Origin: Granulosicoccus sp045110515
Lineage (GTDB): Bacteria; Pseudomonadota; Gammaproteobacteria; Granulosicoccales; Granulosicoccaceae
DNA: 64,000 nt
Reading direction: 5' to 3'
Assembly (NCBI GenBank): GCA_045110515.1
Contig: JBGCGD010000040.1
Coordinates: forward strand, 31,380 to 95,379
The notes below the pieces were generated by a model that saw nothing but the letters and a program-made list of their open reading frames with translations, did not search any database and was not told where the DNA came from. Position numbers and translations under genes: made by a program. Positions 1-14,285 of the stretch are shown here, in pieces. Numbering within the stretch: position 1 is the first letter of the stretch; every line of letters begins with the position of its first letter.

Positions 1-3000
1 ATTGTGTCAAGTCCGGCACCGCCGTCAAACACATCTGTTCCTGCGGACGCTCCCAGAAAATCATTTCCATCAAGCGCTTGAATATTATTCGATGCTGTAT
101 CTGTAATGATTCGATCAGCACCGTCTGTTGCAATGATATTTTCAACCGCGGCGAGGGTCTGATCAGTGCCACCAGCAATAGCGACATTGACCGCGTTCGC
201 ACCATCGAGCTCAACATCAATAGTTTGGCCACCGGCCAATCCTGAGAAGTCAATCGTATCTTGACCGGAACCACCGTCAGTATTATCGGCACCGGCACTG
301 GCGATAATCATATCTAAACCGTCACCACCTCGGATGGTGTCTGCGCCCAAACCACCGTCAATCGTGTCATCACCAGCACGACCATCCAATGTGTTGTCGT
401 TAGCATCGCCAGTCAGTGAGTCAACACCTGCTGTTCCAATGATGTTTTCAATACCAGCAATAGTATCGCTACCGCTGCCCGCAACACTCACAGTCGTCTG
501 CAGGGCATCTTGTAGCACAACGGAAATAGCGCCGGCTGAAAAGAAGTTGCTGTAATCTAGGGTATCTGAACCCAATCCACCTTCAAATGTATCTTGACCC
601 GCACTGGCTGTGAAGTTGTCGTCACCATCTAAGCCTTCAAAGCGATTATTAAACAAATCGCCGCCCAGAACATCATCACCAGAACTACCGACCAGATTCT
701 CAACATTGGAAATGACATCGTTGTCACCGCCACCCACGGTGACGGCTACTGGGTTTGCACCGTTAAGAGTGGCTGTAACACCTGTCACACCTGTCAATGT
801 TGAATAATCGACGGTATCCGATCCGGCACCACCGTCTATGGTGTCCGAGCCGGAAGATCCCGTAATTGAATCATCACCGTCGCCACTATCCAACTCATTC
901 GCATCGGCATTACCAACAATGGTATCGTCTTGGTCAGAACCAACGACATTTTCAATGCCGATTACGGTGTCGACTGAGAGATAACCATCAGCGGCAACAT
1001 CACCCGTCGCCAAGTTGATATCAACATCCTCGGTTGCTGCGCTGTAGTCAACCGTATCACCGAGACCTGCACCACCATCAAGGATATCTACCCCCCCTGA
1101 ACCAATCAGGTAATCGTCACCTGCCAGGCCTTGGAGATGGTTGTCTTGAAAATCACCTGTGAGACTATCATCACCGGTTGTACCGATAACATTTTCAATA
1201 TTAGAAATGTCATCGTTTGCACCGCCAATAACTTGGACTGTAGTGACATTACTGTCATCAAGCACTACGCCGATGCGTTGGATACCTGCGACCGATGAAT
1301 AGTCCAGCGTATCTGACCCAGTGCCACCATCAAGTGTATCCGCTCCTAAAGAGGCACCGATCATGTCGTCGCCACTTAGTGATTGAATTGTATTTTCTTG
1401 TGCATCACCTGAGATTTGATCATTGCCAGCAGTACCGACAACGTTTTCAACATTGCTGATTGTTTGATCGTCGCCTCCGCTGACTGTAACCGTTGCAGGC
1501 GTAGACTCATTCAGCGATACAACGATTGTTTGGCCTGACGGCAGCCCAGAAAAGTCAACGGTATCGACTCCAGTTCCACCATCAATGACGTCAGCACCCA
1601 CACTCGCGGCAATAGTATCTGTGCCGTCACCGCCGAGCAGAGTATCCGCACCGATGCCACCATCCAGAGTGTCGTCGCCAGCACGACCTTCAATAAGGTT
1701 AGCTTCAGAATCACCTGTAATGGTATCGTTACCCGTAGTACCGACAATATTTTCGATACCGGATATGGTGTCATCACCACTACCCGCTACAAACACGGTA
1801 GTGTCACTGGTACCTTGCAATTGAACATTAATGGCACCGGCTGCGAAAAAGCTGCTGTAGTCCAGTGTATCGGAACCAGCACCACCCACAATGGTGTCTG
1901 ACCCGGCAGAAGCCGAGAAGTTATCGGACCCTGCTAGCCCCTCCAGGCGGTTTTCATTCTGATCACCACCCAGATTATCATTACCCGCACTCCCAATGAC
2001 ATTTTCAACATTGGAAACAATATCGTTATCGCCGCCAGCAACTGTAACCGTGGCGTTACTTGGGCCATTTAACGTAACATCAACGCCGGTAATACCGGTC
2101 AAGCCTGAATAGTCGAGCGTATCTGAACCGTCTCCACCATCGAACTCATCTGAGCCTGCGGACGCTGTCAGTGCATCATCGCCATCTCCAGCATCTAATA
2201 TATTAGCTTCTTCGTTGCCGACTATGACGTCATCATTGTCCGAGCCAATAACGTTTTCGACATTGAGTACAGTATCGCTTGAGAGGTAGCCATCATTCGC
2301 GACAAGGCCCGTCGTTAAATTAATATCGATGCCATTTCCAGCGGCACTATAGTCAACCGTATCACTCAGGCCAGCACCACCATCTAGCGTGTCATTGCCT
2401 TCTGCACCGATGAGCGTATCGTCTCCATCACGGCCCTCAAGGTGGTTTCCTTGGCTATCACCGGTAAGTGAGTCGTCACCCGCAGTACCAATCACATTCT
2501 CGATATTAGATATCTGATCGTTAGTACCCCCTATAACCTGCACAGAGGTGACGTTAGAACCACTTAGCGTGACATTAATTCTCTGAACACCCGTCAGCGA
2601 CGAATAATCAACCGTATCGGTACCTGCTCCGCCATCTAATGTGTCACTACCTTGAGACGCTCCAATTAAATCATTGCCTGCCAGAGTCTGGATGTTGTTC
2701 TGTTCCCCATCCCCGGAGATCTGATCATCTTCTGCCGTGCCGATAATATTCTCAACACCTTGGATAGTTTGATTGTCTCCACCGGTAACAACTACGTTGG
2801 CACTGTTGGTTCCATCAAGTGCCACGTTAACAGACTGACCAGCAGGCAATGTTGAGAAATCAACAGTATCAATACCAGTTCCACCATCAGTACTATCAGC
2901 ACCTTGACTAGCGAAGATCATGTCAGCACCCGAACCACCGATCACGGTGTCAGCACCCAGACCGCCATCTAAGGTATCGTCACCGGCTTGACCATCAATT

Positions 3001-6000
3001 ACGTTAGCTTGATCATCTCCAGTTATAGTATCGATACCAACGGTTCCAATAATATTTTCAATGCCGGAGATGGTGTCATTGTCACTGCCAGCCACGTTAA
3101 CTGTTGTCGTCGTATCACCTTGCAAAGTGACAGATATTGCGCCTGCAGCGAAAAAACTACTGTAATCGAGTGTGTCAGAACCTACACCACCAATAAACGT
3201 ATCAGCACCTGCACTGGCGGTGAAACTATCATCACCGTCAAGGCCTTCCATACGGTTTTGTGCCGCGTCTCCACCAAAGGAATCGTCGCCAGAACTACCT
3301 ATTAGATTTTCAATGTTCGATATTGAATCGTTGTCACCACCGGCAACTGTTACCGTGACCACATTCGCACCATTCAATGATGCAGAGACACCTGTGACGC
3401 CAGTCAGACCGGAGTAATCCAACGTATCTGAACCTACTCCACCGTCTATCTCATCAAAACCTGCAGAGCCCGTGATCGAGTCGTCGCCATCGGCACCGTC
3501 GATACTATTGCTAGCAGCACTGCCTCCAAGTGTGTCGTCCTCGTCAGAACCGATGACGTTTTCAACGTTGATAACTGTGTCTGTACCCAGGTAGCCATCA
3601 TCGGCTACATTACCGCTAGCAAGATCTACATTGATGCCATTGGGTGCCGCACTGTAATCCACGGTATCAGAGAGTCCATCACCGCCATCAAGCGTATCGT
3701 TACCTTCTGCACCAATCAGAGTGTCATTACCGCCACGACCTTCTAAAACGTTACCTTGCGTGTCACCGATGAGAATATCGTTCCCACTGGTGCCAATCAC
3801 ATTTTCAATATTTAATATCGAATCATTGGTTCCGCCGACAACCTGAACAGATGTCGGGTTGATGCCGTTAAGAGTGACGTTTATACGCTGGATACCCGCT
3901 AATGTTGAGTAATCAACGGTATCGTTGCCAGCTCCGCCATCAAGAGTATCTGCACCTGCTGATGCACCGAGTAAATCGTCTCCCCCCAGTGTCTGGATAT
4001 CGTTGGCAGATCCGTCCCCCACAACGCGATCATCTTCACCGGTAGCCAGGATATTTTCGATGTTGCTAACCGTTTGATCGGTTCCACCGGCTATTGTGAC
4101 TGTGGTAGGAGTCGCACCGTTTAGATCCACATCGATAGACTGACCTCCGGACAGACCGGAGAAGTCCATAGTATCGCTACCATCACCACCATCAGTCACA
4201 TCAGCACCAACACTGGCTATAACCGTATCGGTTCCTTCACCACCCAGGATTTCGTCATCACCCAGACCACCGTCCAACGTATCGTTGCCAGCCCGACCTT
4301 CTAAGCGGTTGTCTTCGTCGTCACCTGTGATGGTATCGTGACCTGTCGTACCAACTACGTTTTCAATTTCTGAAATTGTGTCGTTGTCGCTACCCGCAAG
4401 GTTCACGGTTGTCGGTGTGGCCCCTTGCAGATTAACAGTGATATTACCCGCAGAGAAAAAGCTGCTGTAGTCTACAGTATCAGAACCATCACCACCGATG
4501 ATGGTATCAGCTCCGGCACTTGCCCTAAACGTATCTTCACCATCAAGGCCTTCTAATTGATTTGCAGCAGAGTCACCACCAAACGTGTCATCTCCGGTAC
4601 TACCGATCAAATTTTCAATATTGGAGATGATGTCGTTATCGCCACCGTCCACGACCACTGTGCTGCTGGTCGCACCATTTAAGGTTGCCGACACGCCAGC
4701 CACTCCGGTTAGTCCAGAGTAGTCTAAGGTATCTGAGTCATCCCCCCCATCAATTTCATCACTACCCTCTGAGGCTGTAATAAGATCGTCACCCTCTGCG
4801 GTTTCAATGACGTTGTCGGCAGCACCTCCAACAACAATGTCGTTGTCAGAAGAACCAACAACGTTCTCTATGTCAATAAGCGAATCGACTGATGAGAATC
4901 CATCTTCAGCAACAACACCTGTCGCCAGATTCACGTTTACTCCGCTGGGCGAAGAACTGTAGTCAACGGTATCCTCAAGACCGTCGCCGCCGTTTAAGGT
5001 ATCGTTGCCACTGTCACCTATCAGCGTATCATTGCCATCACGCCCCTCGAGTACGTTAGTTTGAAAATCACCAACAAGCACATCGTTTCCTGATGTGCCA
5101 ATAACGTTTTCAATATTTTGTACTTGGTCATTTGCACCACCGGTCACCTGCACGGTCGCAGCATTACTGCCAGTAAGAGTAACGTTTATACGTTGCACAC
5201 CGGCTAATGACGAATAATCGACAGTGTCTTGTCCGACTCCACCGTCGAGCGTATCGGTACTGTTAGAAGCACCGATTAAGTCGTCACCAGCACCGGCTTG
5301 AATTGTGTTCTGTTCATCATCACCGGAGATGAGATCATCTTCGCCCGTAGCGATAATATTCTCAACGTTTCGGACAGTCTGATTGGTGCCACCGGCTATG
5401 ATAACTGGAGCGTCAAGCGCGCCGTTTAGTGTCACATCAATGGATTGGCCCGCGGGCAATCCAGAGAAGTCGATCGTGTCCTGCCCACTACCACCGTCGG
5501 TAGTATCAGCTCCATCGCTTGCTATGATCGTGTCTTGGCCTGCACCACCCAACAACAGATCATCGCCCAACCCACCATCGAGTAGATCATCGCCAGCACG
5601 CCCATCTAGCGTGTTGTCTTGATCATCACCCGTTATAGTATCAACGCCTCCAGTACCGATGACGTTTTCAATGCCTTCAACCGTATCATTGTCGCTACCC
5701 GCTACGATGATGGTCGATTGCGTATTTCCTTGAAGCGCAACGTTAATGGAACTTGCCACTGAGAACGTACTGTAGTCCAGTGTATCCGACCCCGTACCAC
5801 CCACAAAGGCATCTGCGCCAGCACTTGCAGTGAAGGTGTCGTCGCCGTCTCTACCCTCAAGACGGTTACTTGATGCGTCACCGCCAAAGCTATCATCGCC
5901 AACGCTACCAATTAAATTTTCAACATTGGATACGGTATCGTTATCACCACCAGCAACAGTTACTGTTATGTTATTAGCACCATTCAGAGCGGCACTTACG

Positions 6001-7500
6001 CCTGAAACACCCGTTAAATTGGAATAATCCAGGGTGTCAGAACCATCGCCGCCATCGATATCATCATTGCCTGCAGATGCCACGACGGTGTCATGACCAT
6101 CACCTGATTCCAACGTGTTTGCATCGGCATTGCCCGCCAGGACGTCGTCTTCTGCTGAACCAACTACATTTTCAATTCCAGTGAGCGTATCAACGGAGCC
6201 ATAACCATCTTCCGTTGCTTGACCAGCAGCCAGATCAACATCAACAGCCGCGGGTGAACCACTATAGTCAACCAAGTCTGCTGTACCTGCACCACCATCA
6301 AGTGTGTCGTTACCTTCTGCTCCAACGAACGTATCGTTGCCACCAAGACCTTCTAAGCGGTTGTCCTGTAAGTCACCTGTTAAGGTGTCATTACCTGCAG
6401 TACCAACTATATTCTCAATATTAGAAATCTGGTCATCGGTACCACCACTGACTTGTACCGTGGTAACGCCACTGCCACCCAACGTAACGTTAATGCGTTG
6501 AACACCAGCTAATCCGGAGTAATCCAGCGTGTCATTACCTGCACCGCCATCCAACACATCGTTACCGCCGGAAGCACCGAAGTTATCATCGCCGCCCGAT
6601 GCAGTCAGTGAATTAGCGAGTGCATCACCCGTAATTTGATCGGCTTCTTCGGTACCAATAATGTTTTCGATATTTCTAACAGTCTGATCAGAACCATTCG
6701 TAACGGATACGACTGAATTGTTCGAACCATCAAGCGTGACGTCAATCGACTGTCCAGGAACCAAACCTGAAAAATCGAGAGTATCTACTCCACTTCCACC
6801 ATCTGCCAGGTCCGCACCCTCACTGGCTATCATAAGATCAGAACCGGTACCGCCTAATAGCGTGTCGTCTCCTGCGCCGCCCGACAATGTGTCATCTCCG
6901 GCTCGCCCTTCCAGTGTGTTATCCAGACTATTACCCGTCATGGTATCGGCGCCAGCCGTTCCAATGATGTTTTCAATACTGGAAATGGTGTCGTTTTCAC
7001 TACCCGTTACGACAACCGTGGAGTCGACGACATCTAGCAGCGTGATGGATATATCTTGAGCTGATGCAAAGGAGCTGTAGTCTAATGAATCGTTACCAGC
7101 ACCGCCTTCGATTCTATCCGCACCGGCACTAGCCGTGAAGGCATCATCGCCATCTAAACCTTCTAGTCTGTTGATCGAAGCATCACCTCCAATCGTATCG
7201 TCGCCAGCTGTACCAATCAGATTTTCGATATTCGAGGCAGTATCGTCATCGCCACCTGCAACTGTCACCGTGATAGTGGTCGCACCGTTGAGCGTTGCAT
7301 TGATACCTGTAGCACCAGCAAGTGACGAATAATCTAGCGTATCTGAATCTGCCCCACCATCAAATTCATCAGAGCCAGCGGACGCGATAAACAGATCATT
7401 ACCATCACCACCCTCCAATTCATTCTCAGCAGCACTACCTGCGATCGTATCTTCATTGTCCGACCCTATAACGTTTTCAACGTTGATAACAGTATCGTTT
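1..7500 (-). repeat. Higher-order repeat of 1305 bp (five RTX modules per cycle)
   Basis: The same module type returns at markers 445, 1750, 3055, 4360, 5665 and 6970, exactly 1305 bp (435 codons) apart each time. Inside every cycle the spacings are 252, 252, 243, 252 and 306 bp. All 29 markers from 139 to 7474 fit this grid with no insertion or deletion. Each of the five types is recognised by its strand sentence: DFSGLPAGQSI, DYSSLAGVQRINVTL, a type ending in DGY near the next turn, DYSGLTGVTGVSATLNG, and DYSSFFAAGAI with small variations. The cycle continues past the left edge. A further partial copy in the same order lies at 8692-10000. Confidence 0.95.
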
Positions 7501-10500
7501 GAATTGTATCCATCGGCGCTCGCAACACCTGCACCTAAATCAACGTTAACGTCATCGGGGGCAGCGCTGTAGTCCACTGTATCGGACAAGCCTGCACCAC
7601 CGTCGATATAGTCGTTACTACCCGCACCGACTAATGTGTCGTTTCCATCACCGCCTTCCAATCGGTTGTTGTTTGCATCACCGACAATACTATCGTGAGA
7701 TGATGAACCGATAACGTTTTCGATACCTGACAGCATGTCAAAACTACCGTCACCGTCATTGGATGTACTGCTACTGGTTAGGTTAACAACCACTTGGCTG
7801 CCTGCTTGAGAATAATCGACGGTATCGCCACTACCAGCACCACCAACGATGGCATCGAATCCACCACCACCACGGATGAGATCATCACCTTGACCACCGT
7901 CTAAACGATTGTCATCACCATTGCCGAAAATGTTATCGTCTTGATCGGAGCCTATTATATTCTCTATGTCGATGAGTGAATCATTTGACCCATCGCCATC
8001 TTGGCTTGCTTCACCTGCGATAAGATCAACAGATAGACTGCCGGCTGCCTCTGAATAGTCTGCAGTATCCGTAGCTGCCCCACCGTCAAGCGTGTCCTGT
8101 CCAGCACCGCCTTTAAGTACATCACTACCAGCATTTCCTTCGAGAATGTTATCGCTGTCGTTTCCGGTTAACAGGTCATCGAAGTTTGAACCCGCGAGAT
8201 CCTCAATTCCAGAAAGCGTATCGCTACCGCCATCACCATCATTGATAGCAATATTGTTGGCAAGGTTGACAACGACTGCACCACCTGCCTTTGAATAGTC
8301 GGCTTTATCATTACCATCACCACCAACAAGCGTATCGTTCCCATCACGACCTTGCAGGACATCATCGCCTGAACCGCCCTCTAGACTGTTGTTGCTACTA
8401 TCACCAGTAAGTACATCGTTACCTGGTGTTCCAATTACGTTCTCTATAGATGTAACAGAATGGTCGGTTGAACCTGCTACCTCTAAAGTGACAGTGTTCA
8501 GCCCATCCAACTCAACGCTAATGGAATTCGCAGCATCAAGTGAAGAGTAATCTACAGTGTCAGAACCCAAGCCACCACTAACGGCGATATTGCCCAAGCT
8601 CATCGTGATGTCATCGTTGCCGCCCTCGGCATCGATTCTTACAGTATCTGTCCCTGTTGTGATCTCATCAGAATGTTCTGATCCAACCAGTTCCTCGATA
8701 CTAACAAGTGTGTCAGCATCACCAAAACCGTCATCAGTGGTAGTGCCAGTACTTAAATCTGAAACGATAGCAGATGGTGCATCTATGTAACTGACAGAGT
8801 CAGCGAACGCATCCGATCCACCATCTAGAATATCGTTACCGGCACCACCTGAAAACGTGTCCCCCCCCAGCAAGCCTTGCAGGTGGTTGTCCTGGGCATC
8901 ACCGGTTAGGATGTCATCACCCGCTGTACCAATCACGTTTTCAACGTTGGCAATTTGATCGTTCGCACCGCCTGTTACCAACACAGGGGATAAGTTACCT
9001 TCATCTAGAGTGACGTTTATTCTAGATATTCCAGCCAAAGCCGAATAATCAGCGGTATCAGTTCCATCCCCGCCATCCAGTATGTCGGTTCCCGCTGAAG
9101 CGCCGATCAAGTCATCGCCGCCCCGTGTTTCAATGATATTCGCAAGTGCGTCACCGACAACCACATCATCACCGTCGGAACCAATAACGTTCTCTATACC
9201 GCGAATGGTTTGGTTATCACCATTACCAATGGTGACTGTGGCGTCAGCTGAGTCCGCTAACGTAACATCAATAGTTTGTCCTACAGGAATACCAGAGAAA
9301 TCGATGGTATCCGTACCCAGACCACCATCGGAAGTATCGGCACCTTCACTGGCAATGATGAGATCATCCCCCGAACCACCGATAACAAAATCAGCACCCG
9401 AGCCGCCGTCTAAGGAGTCGTCGCCTCCACCACCTTGCAGCTCATTGGATTGATCATCTCCAGTGATGGAATCGTCACCCGATGTTCCAATAACGTTTTC
9501 AATACCGGAAATAACGTCGTTATCGCTTCCTGCCACGTTAACGGTCGATTGACTTGCACCCAACAAGGTAACTTCGACGAATCCGGCAGACGCAAATCCA
9601 CTGTAGTCCACGGTGTCAATATCATCACCGCCAAACAGGACATCTGCACCCGCACTGGCGATGAACATGTCATCCCCTGCACGGCCCTCAAAGCGATTAT
9701 TTTGATTGTCGCCCGCAAAATTATCATCGCCAACATTACCAACGACGTTTTCAATATTGACAACGGTATCGTCGTCACCACCTGCTACGCTCACCGTCAC
9801 AGGAGTTATCTCGTCAAGAGTCACGGAAATATCGCCGACTCCCGTCATTGACGAATAATCTAACGTATCCGACCCTAAGCCGCCATCAAGGGTATCGCTA
9901 CCGCTCGACGCGTGAAGCGTATCGTTACCGCCTAAGGTGTTAACAAAATCTTCTACAACACTTCCAATTAGCTCATCGTTTTGATTTGAGATAACGTAGT
10001 TTTCAAAGCCACTGAAAGTATCTGTAGAGTCATCAGCAATGTACTCTGCTTCACCAGCGCTCAAATTGAGTCTGACACCGGCTTCCGTTAAGTCATCAAA
10101 TCTTAGCGTATCCCCTGCATTGTGGGCACCACCTGCCAAGTTATCCGAACCTTTACCACCGTAGACAACATCATCGCCGTCTCCTGCAGATATGTCATTC
10201 AGGCTATCGCTGCCGCGCAAGACATCGCCAAAATCACTACCCTCGAGATTCTCGATGCTAGTGAGTACATCCATGCCACCAAAGCCGTCGTTTGATGCAG
10301 TGCCGGCCGCTAAATCGACCGTAACTCCACCTGCAGCATCATCATAGCTCGCGGTATCGCGCCCCTGTTGACCCGATAGAATATCGCTTCCATCTCCACC
10401 GCGTAAAAAATCATCACCGACACCACCAATAAGCTCATCATCTCCTTCGGCTCCCGAGAGAGAATCAGCGCCGCCCATACCTAAAAGTGTGTTGGCCTGT

Positions 10501-13500
10501 TCATCACCTGAAATGACATCGTCACCCGATGTTCCCGTGATGTTTTCAATATTGCTGATTGTGTCATCGTCCGCACCACCGATTTGAACGGTGACCGGAT
10601 TGCTGTTATCCAAGGACACCTGGATATCGGTAACACCTACCAGATCAGAACTGGAGTAGTTGAGTGTATCCGTGCCTGCACCGCCGTCAATCGTATCGGC
10701 ACCGAGACTTGCATCAATGGCATCATCGCCATCAAGCGTATAAATTTCATCCGCATTCGATGACAGGGAAACCGTATCGCCCTGATCAGTTGTTCGGTAA
10801 GTTTCAAATCCTGAAAACGTGTCAACACTATCATCCGGAGAATAGATAGCGATGCCGCGCTGGATATCGATGTCGATACCAACAGCACCCAGTTCATCAA
10901 ACCGAAGTTCATCAGTTCCATCTCCGCCGCGCAGTATGTCACTACCTGCACCACCAAAAATGGAATCATCGCCATCACCGCCAATAAGTTCATTGACAGA
11001 GGCATCCCCACCGATCACGTCATCACCAGATGTGCCCGTGATGTTTTCAATGCTCCGGATATTTTGTGTACCCACACCACCGACGATGACGTCAACTGCA
11101 GTATCACCGTCTAACGTGACGTTAACCGACGTTGCCTGCGGTAGTCCGGAGTAATCCAAGGTATCCAGATCGGCTCCACCATCGATGATATCCTGACCTA
11201 GACTTGCCTCTATGGAATCGTCGCCAGCAGCAGTAGAAATGTTGTCTATTTCAATAGAGCCACGAACAACGTCGTCTTGCCCAGTCGTTTGGTAAAGCTC
11301 AAATCCACTGAGGTGATCAGTGCTTGCATCAATGGGGTAGAAGGCTATGCCCTGTTCGATATCAAGCGTGACACCAGCGCCGGTCAAATCATTAAAATGC
11401 ACTTCATCGCGCAGACCTGCCCCACCGTCGAGCGTATCAGAACCTAGTCCGCCGCTAATGATATCGTCGCCGTCGCCACCGATGATTTCATTGATTTCAG
11501 CGTCACCAGAAATAATATCAGCATCATCAGTACCAATGATGTTTTCAACGGTGCGAATGGTATCCTGATCACCATACCCATCATTAAATACCGTGTTTGC
11601 GGCTAAATCGACCGATATTCCACCAGGTGCACTCGAGTAGTCGATAACATCAGTTCCTGCACCACCTTCATAAATATCATCGCCTGTATCGCTGATAAAA
11701 CGGTCATCGCCCTGATCGCCGAACAGGTGGTCATCACCAGCAGCACCGTCAAGCACGTCATCGCCAGCAGCGGCTGAAAAGCGGTTATCGAATGAATCAC
11801 CGGTGATAAGGTCATTACCGATAGAACCGGTAATACTCTCGATAGAGGTAATTTGATCATCGTCACCACCAACAACGGTAACAGTTACCGTATTGCCTTC
11901 ATTCAGAGTAGCTTCAATATGATCAATACCCGTTTGGGCGGAGTAATCAATAAGATCATTGCCGTCACCACCGAAAAATTCATCATTACCTGCACTACTG
12001 TTAAAGTGGTCATCACCTGCTAAACCTTCAACGTAGTCCGCGTTTTCCGACCCGAAAACAATATCGTCTTGATTCGTTGTAGCGTACTGCTCAAACCCAC
12101 TAAAAGTGTCGACACTGCCATCACTGGCATAGGAGGCCGTATTCGTCTCGAGGCTTAGAACAAAGCCGTCGTCTTCAAGATCATCAAAACGTAGTTGGTC
12201 GATTCCGTCTCCACCGGAAAGCACATCGGAACCACTGCCACCAAGAATGACGTCGTCCCCGTCTTCCCCCATCAAGGTGTTGGATAACTCGTCACCAGCA
12301 AGCACATCGTTGCCCACTGTGCCGATGAACACTTCTACATTTCTAACCTGATCATTATCAGCGCCAGAGACAGAAACTTCAGCGTATTCGCTGCCCGTGA
12401 GTGCTACATTGATGCTCGTTGCATCTGTAAATAGCGAGTAGTCCAAGACATCACGGCCTTCGCCGCCATCGAAACTATCAGCACCTTCACCTGCAAGCAG
12501 TCTGTCGTCGCCAGCACCACCGAGAATTTCATCATCACCACCAAGACCGTCGATGGTGTCATTACCACCCAAACCGGAGAGCGTGTTCGGTAGCTCATCA
12601 CCGATCAACGTATCGCCAAATCCCGACCCGATAACAGATTCAATACTATCAAACGTATCTTGACCACCATCGCCATCCTGAGTTGGTTCCTCAGCTCCCA
12701 AGTCGATATAAACAGGAGCTGCGGCAAACTCATAACTCGCAGCATCCTGCCCGTCCCCACCCGACAGCAAATCATCACCACCGCGCCCCAGCAGAACGTC
12801 GTCGCCAGTACCGCCTTGAAGAACGTTGTCTTGTGCATCACCGGAGAGCACGTCGTCATAATCAGAACCGGTTAAGTCCTCAATTCCATCGATAGTATCC
12901 GTTCCACCAAACCCATCATTGGTAACTTCACCTGCGGATAGATCTATGTTTACACCAACAGTAGCAACCGAGTAGTCCGCACTATCTCGCCCTTCGCCAC
13001 CGATGAGAACATCATCACCTGCAGCACCAATAAGAATGTCGTCGCCATCGCGACCATCTAAGATATTGTCATTCGCATCACCTTGAAGAATATCGTCTCC
13101 CGGTGTCGCTATGATGTTCTCAACGTTTCTGACAGTAAGATCGTCACCACCCTCTACAACAATTGCGGAGTCGGTGCCGCCATCTAGAATAGCGCTAACT
13201 CGAGTGATGTTTTCGGTCAGACTGAAGTCGATCGTATCGGAGTCATCTCCACCATCTAGCTGATCATTGCCATCGCTATGAACCAGCGTATCGTCACCCG
13301 CCCCACCTTGCAGCCGATCTGTCCCTAGCCCCCCGTCCAAGGTGTCATTCCCACCGGCACCATCAATAAAATCGTCACCTTCGCGACCAACAATCGTCTG
13401 ATCGGCTTCGTCTCCGGTCAAGTTATCATCATGGTTAGAACCAATGAGATCTTCTATGTTTTTTAGCCGATCAGCGTCAGAACCATGCGTGGCAATAACA

Positions 13501-14285
13501 AAACCTTCGCTGTCTGTTCCACCACCGAAATTTACTGTGACACCGCTGCTGCTGCCGCTGAAGTCAACGATATCGCCGTCACCTTCACCACCGTCAAGCG
13601 TATTGCTACCTTCGCCTCCAATAAGAACATCATCACCGGCCCCGGCTTCGAACGTATCATCCGCAGCACCACCTTCCATGACATCATCAAAATCACTACC
13701 GATTACATGTTCGATGTTGATCAACGTATCGATGTTGGATTCATCGATGGTGACGTTATTTTCGTCCAGGGTCAGGTTGGTTACAATTGGGCCAGTGCTA
13801 GAGCTGTAATCAGCAATATCGCGATCTGCGCCACCATCCAGAATATCGTTACCACCACCACCAACAAGGATGTCAGATCCCCCACCCGATGATAAGTGGT
13901 TATCTTCCGCATCACCAATCAGTGTGTCGACACCGCTACCTGTGCGAATATTTTCAACAGTGGTCAACTCATCGATTTCGCCGTCTTCAATATCACCAAC
14001 GATAACGTTGGCATACCCATCAACAACCGTAGACAGGTCAGCCACAACATCTTCAAAGGTGTCGGAATAGTCAGCGGTATCGGAACCGGTACCACCGATG
14101 AAGCGATCCTGACCCGGATTATGGATGATGATGTCATCACCGCCTTCACCATTGAGAGTGTCATTGCCAGCACCGCCATCGATGGTATCGACGCCATCGC
14201 CACCTTGAATAAAATCCACGCTGATCGAACCAGTGATTTGATCATCACCAGAGCCTGAGAAAACACGATTAGGGTTAGGGTCATT
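1..14285 (-). repeat. Tandem RTX module array, at least 54 modules
   Basis: The codons for the I-E-N-V-I-G turn (plus-strand text like ttttcaat) recur in one reading frame. Markers lie at 139, 445, 697, 949, 1192, 1444 and so on to 13951. Spacing is 240-258 bp, with longer modules of 294-333 bp where an extra pair of nonapeptides is inserted. Each module holds two to five GGxGxDxLx calcium-binding nonapeptides followed by a DYS/DFS strand sentence. The part from about 10000 to 14285 (nearest the N-terminus) is irregular in spacing and type, while 1-7500 is strictly periodic. All units are in frame with the giant CDS. Confidence 0.95.

Noticed and set aside
334..14258. Many plus-strand open frames of 60-140 codons across the RTX region
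   Set aside because: They are antisense shadows of the giant minus-strand frame; the repeated GGxGxD codons keep stops out of other frames, and the shadows repeat with the same period.
1..14285. Regularly spaced repeats resembling a CRISPR-like or satellite array
   Set aside because: Spacing is a multiple of three, the units are in frame and vary at third positions, and there are no short identical repeats or cas genes; this is protein-coding repetition.
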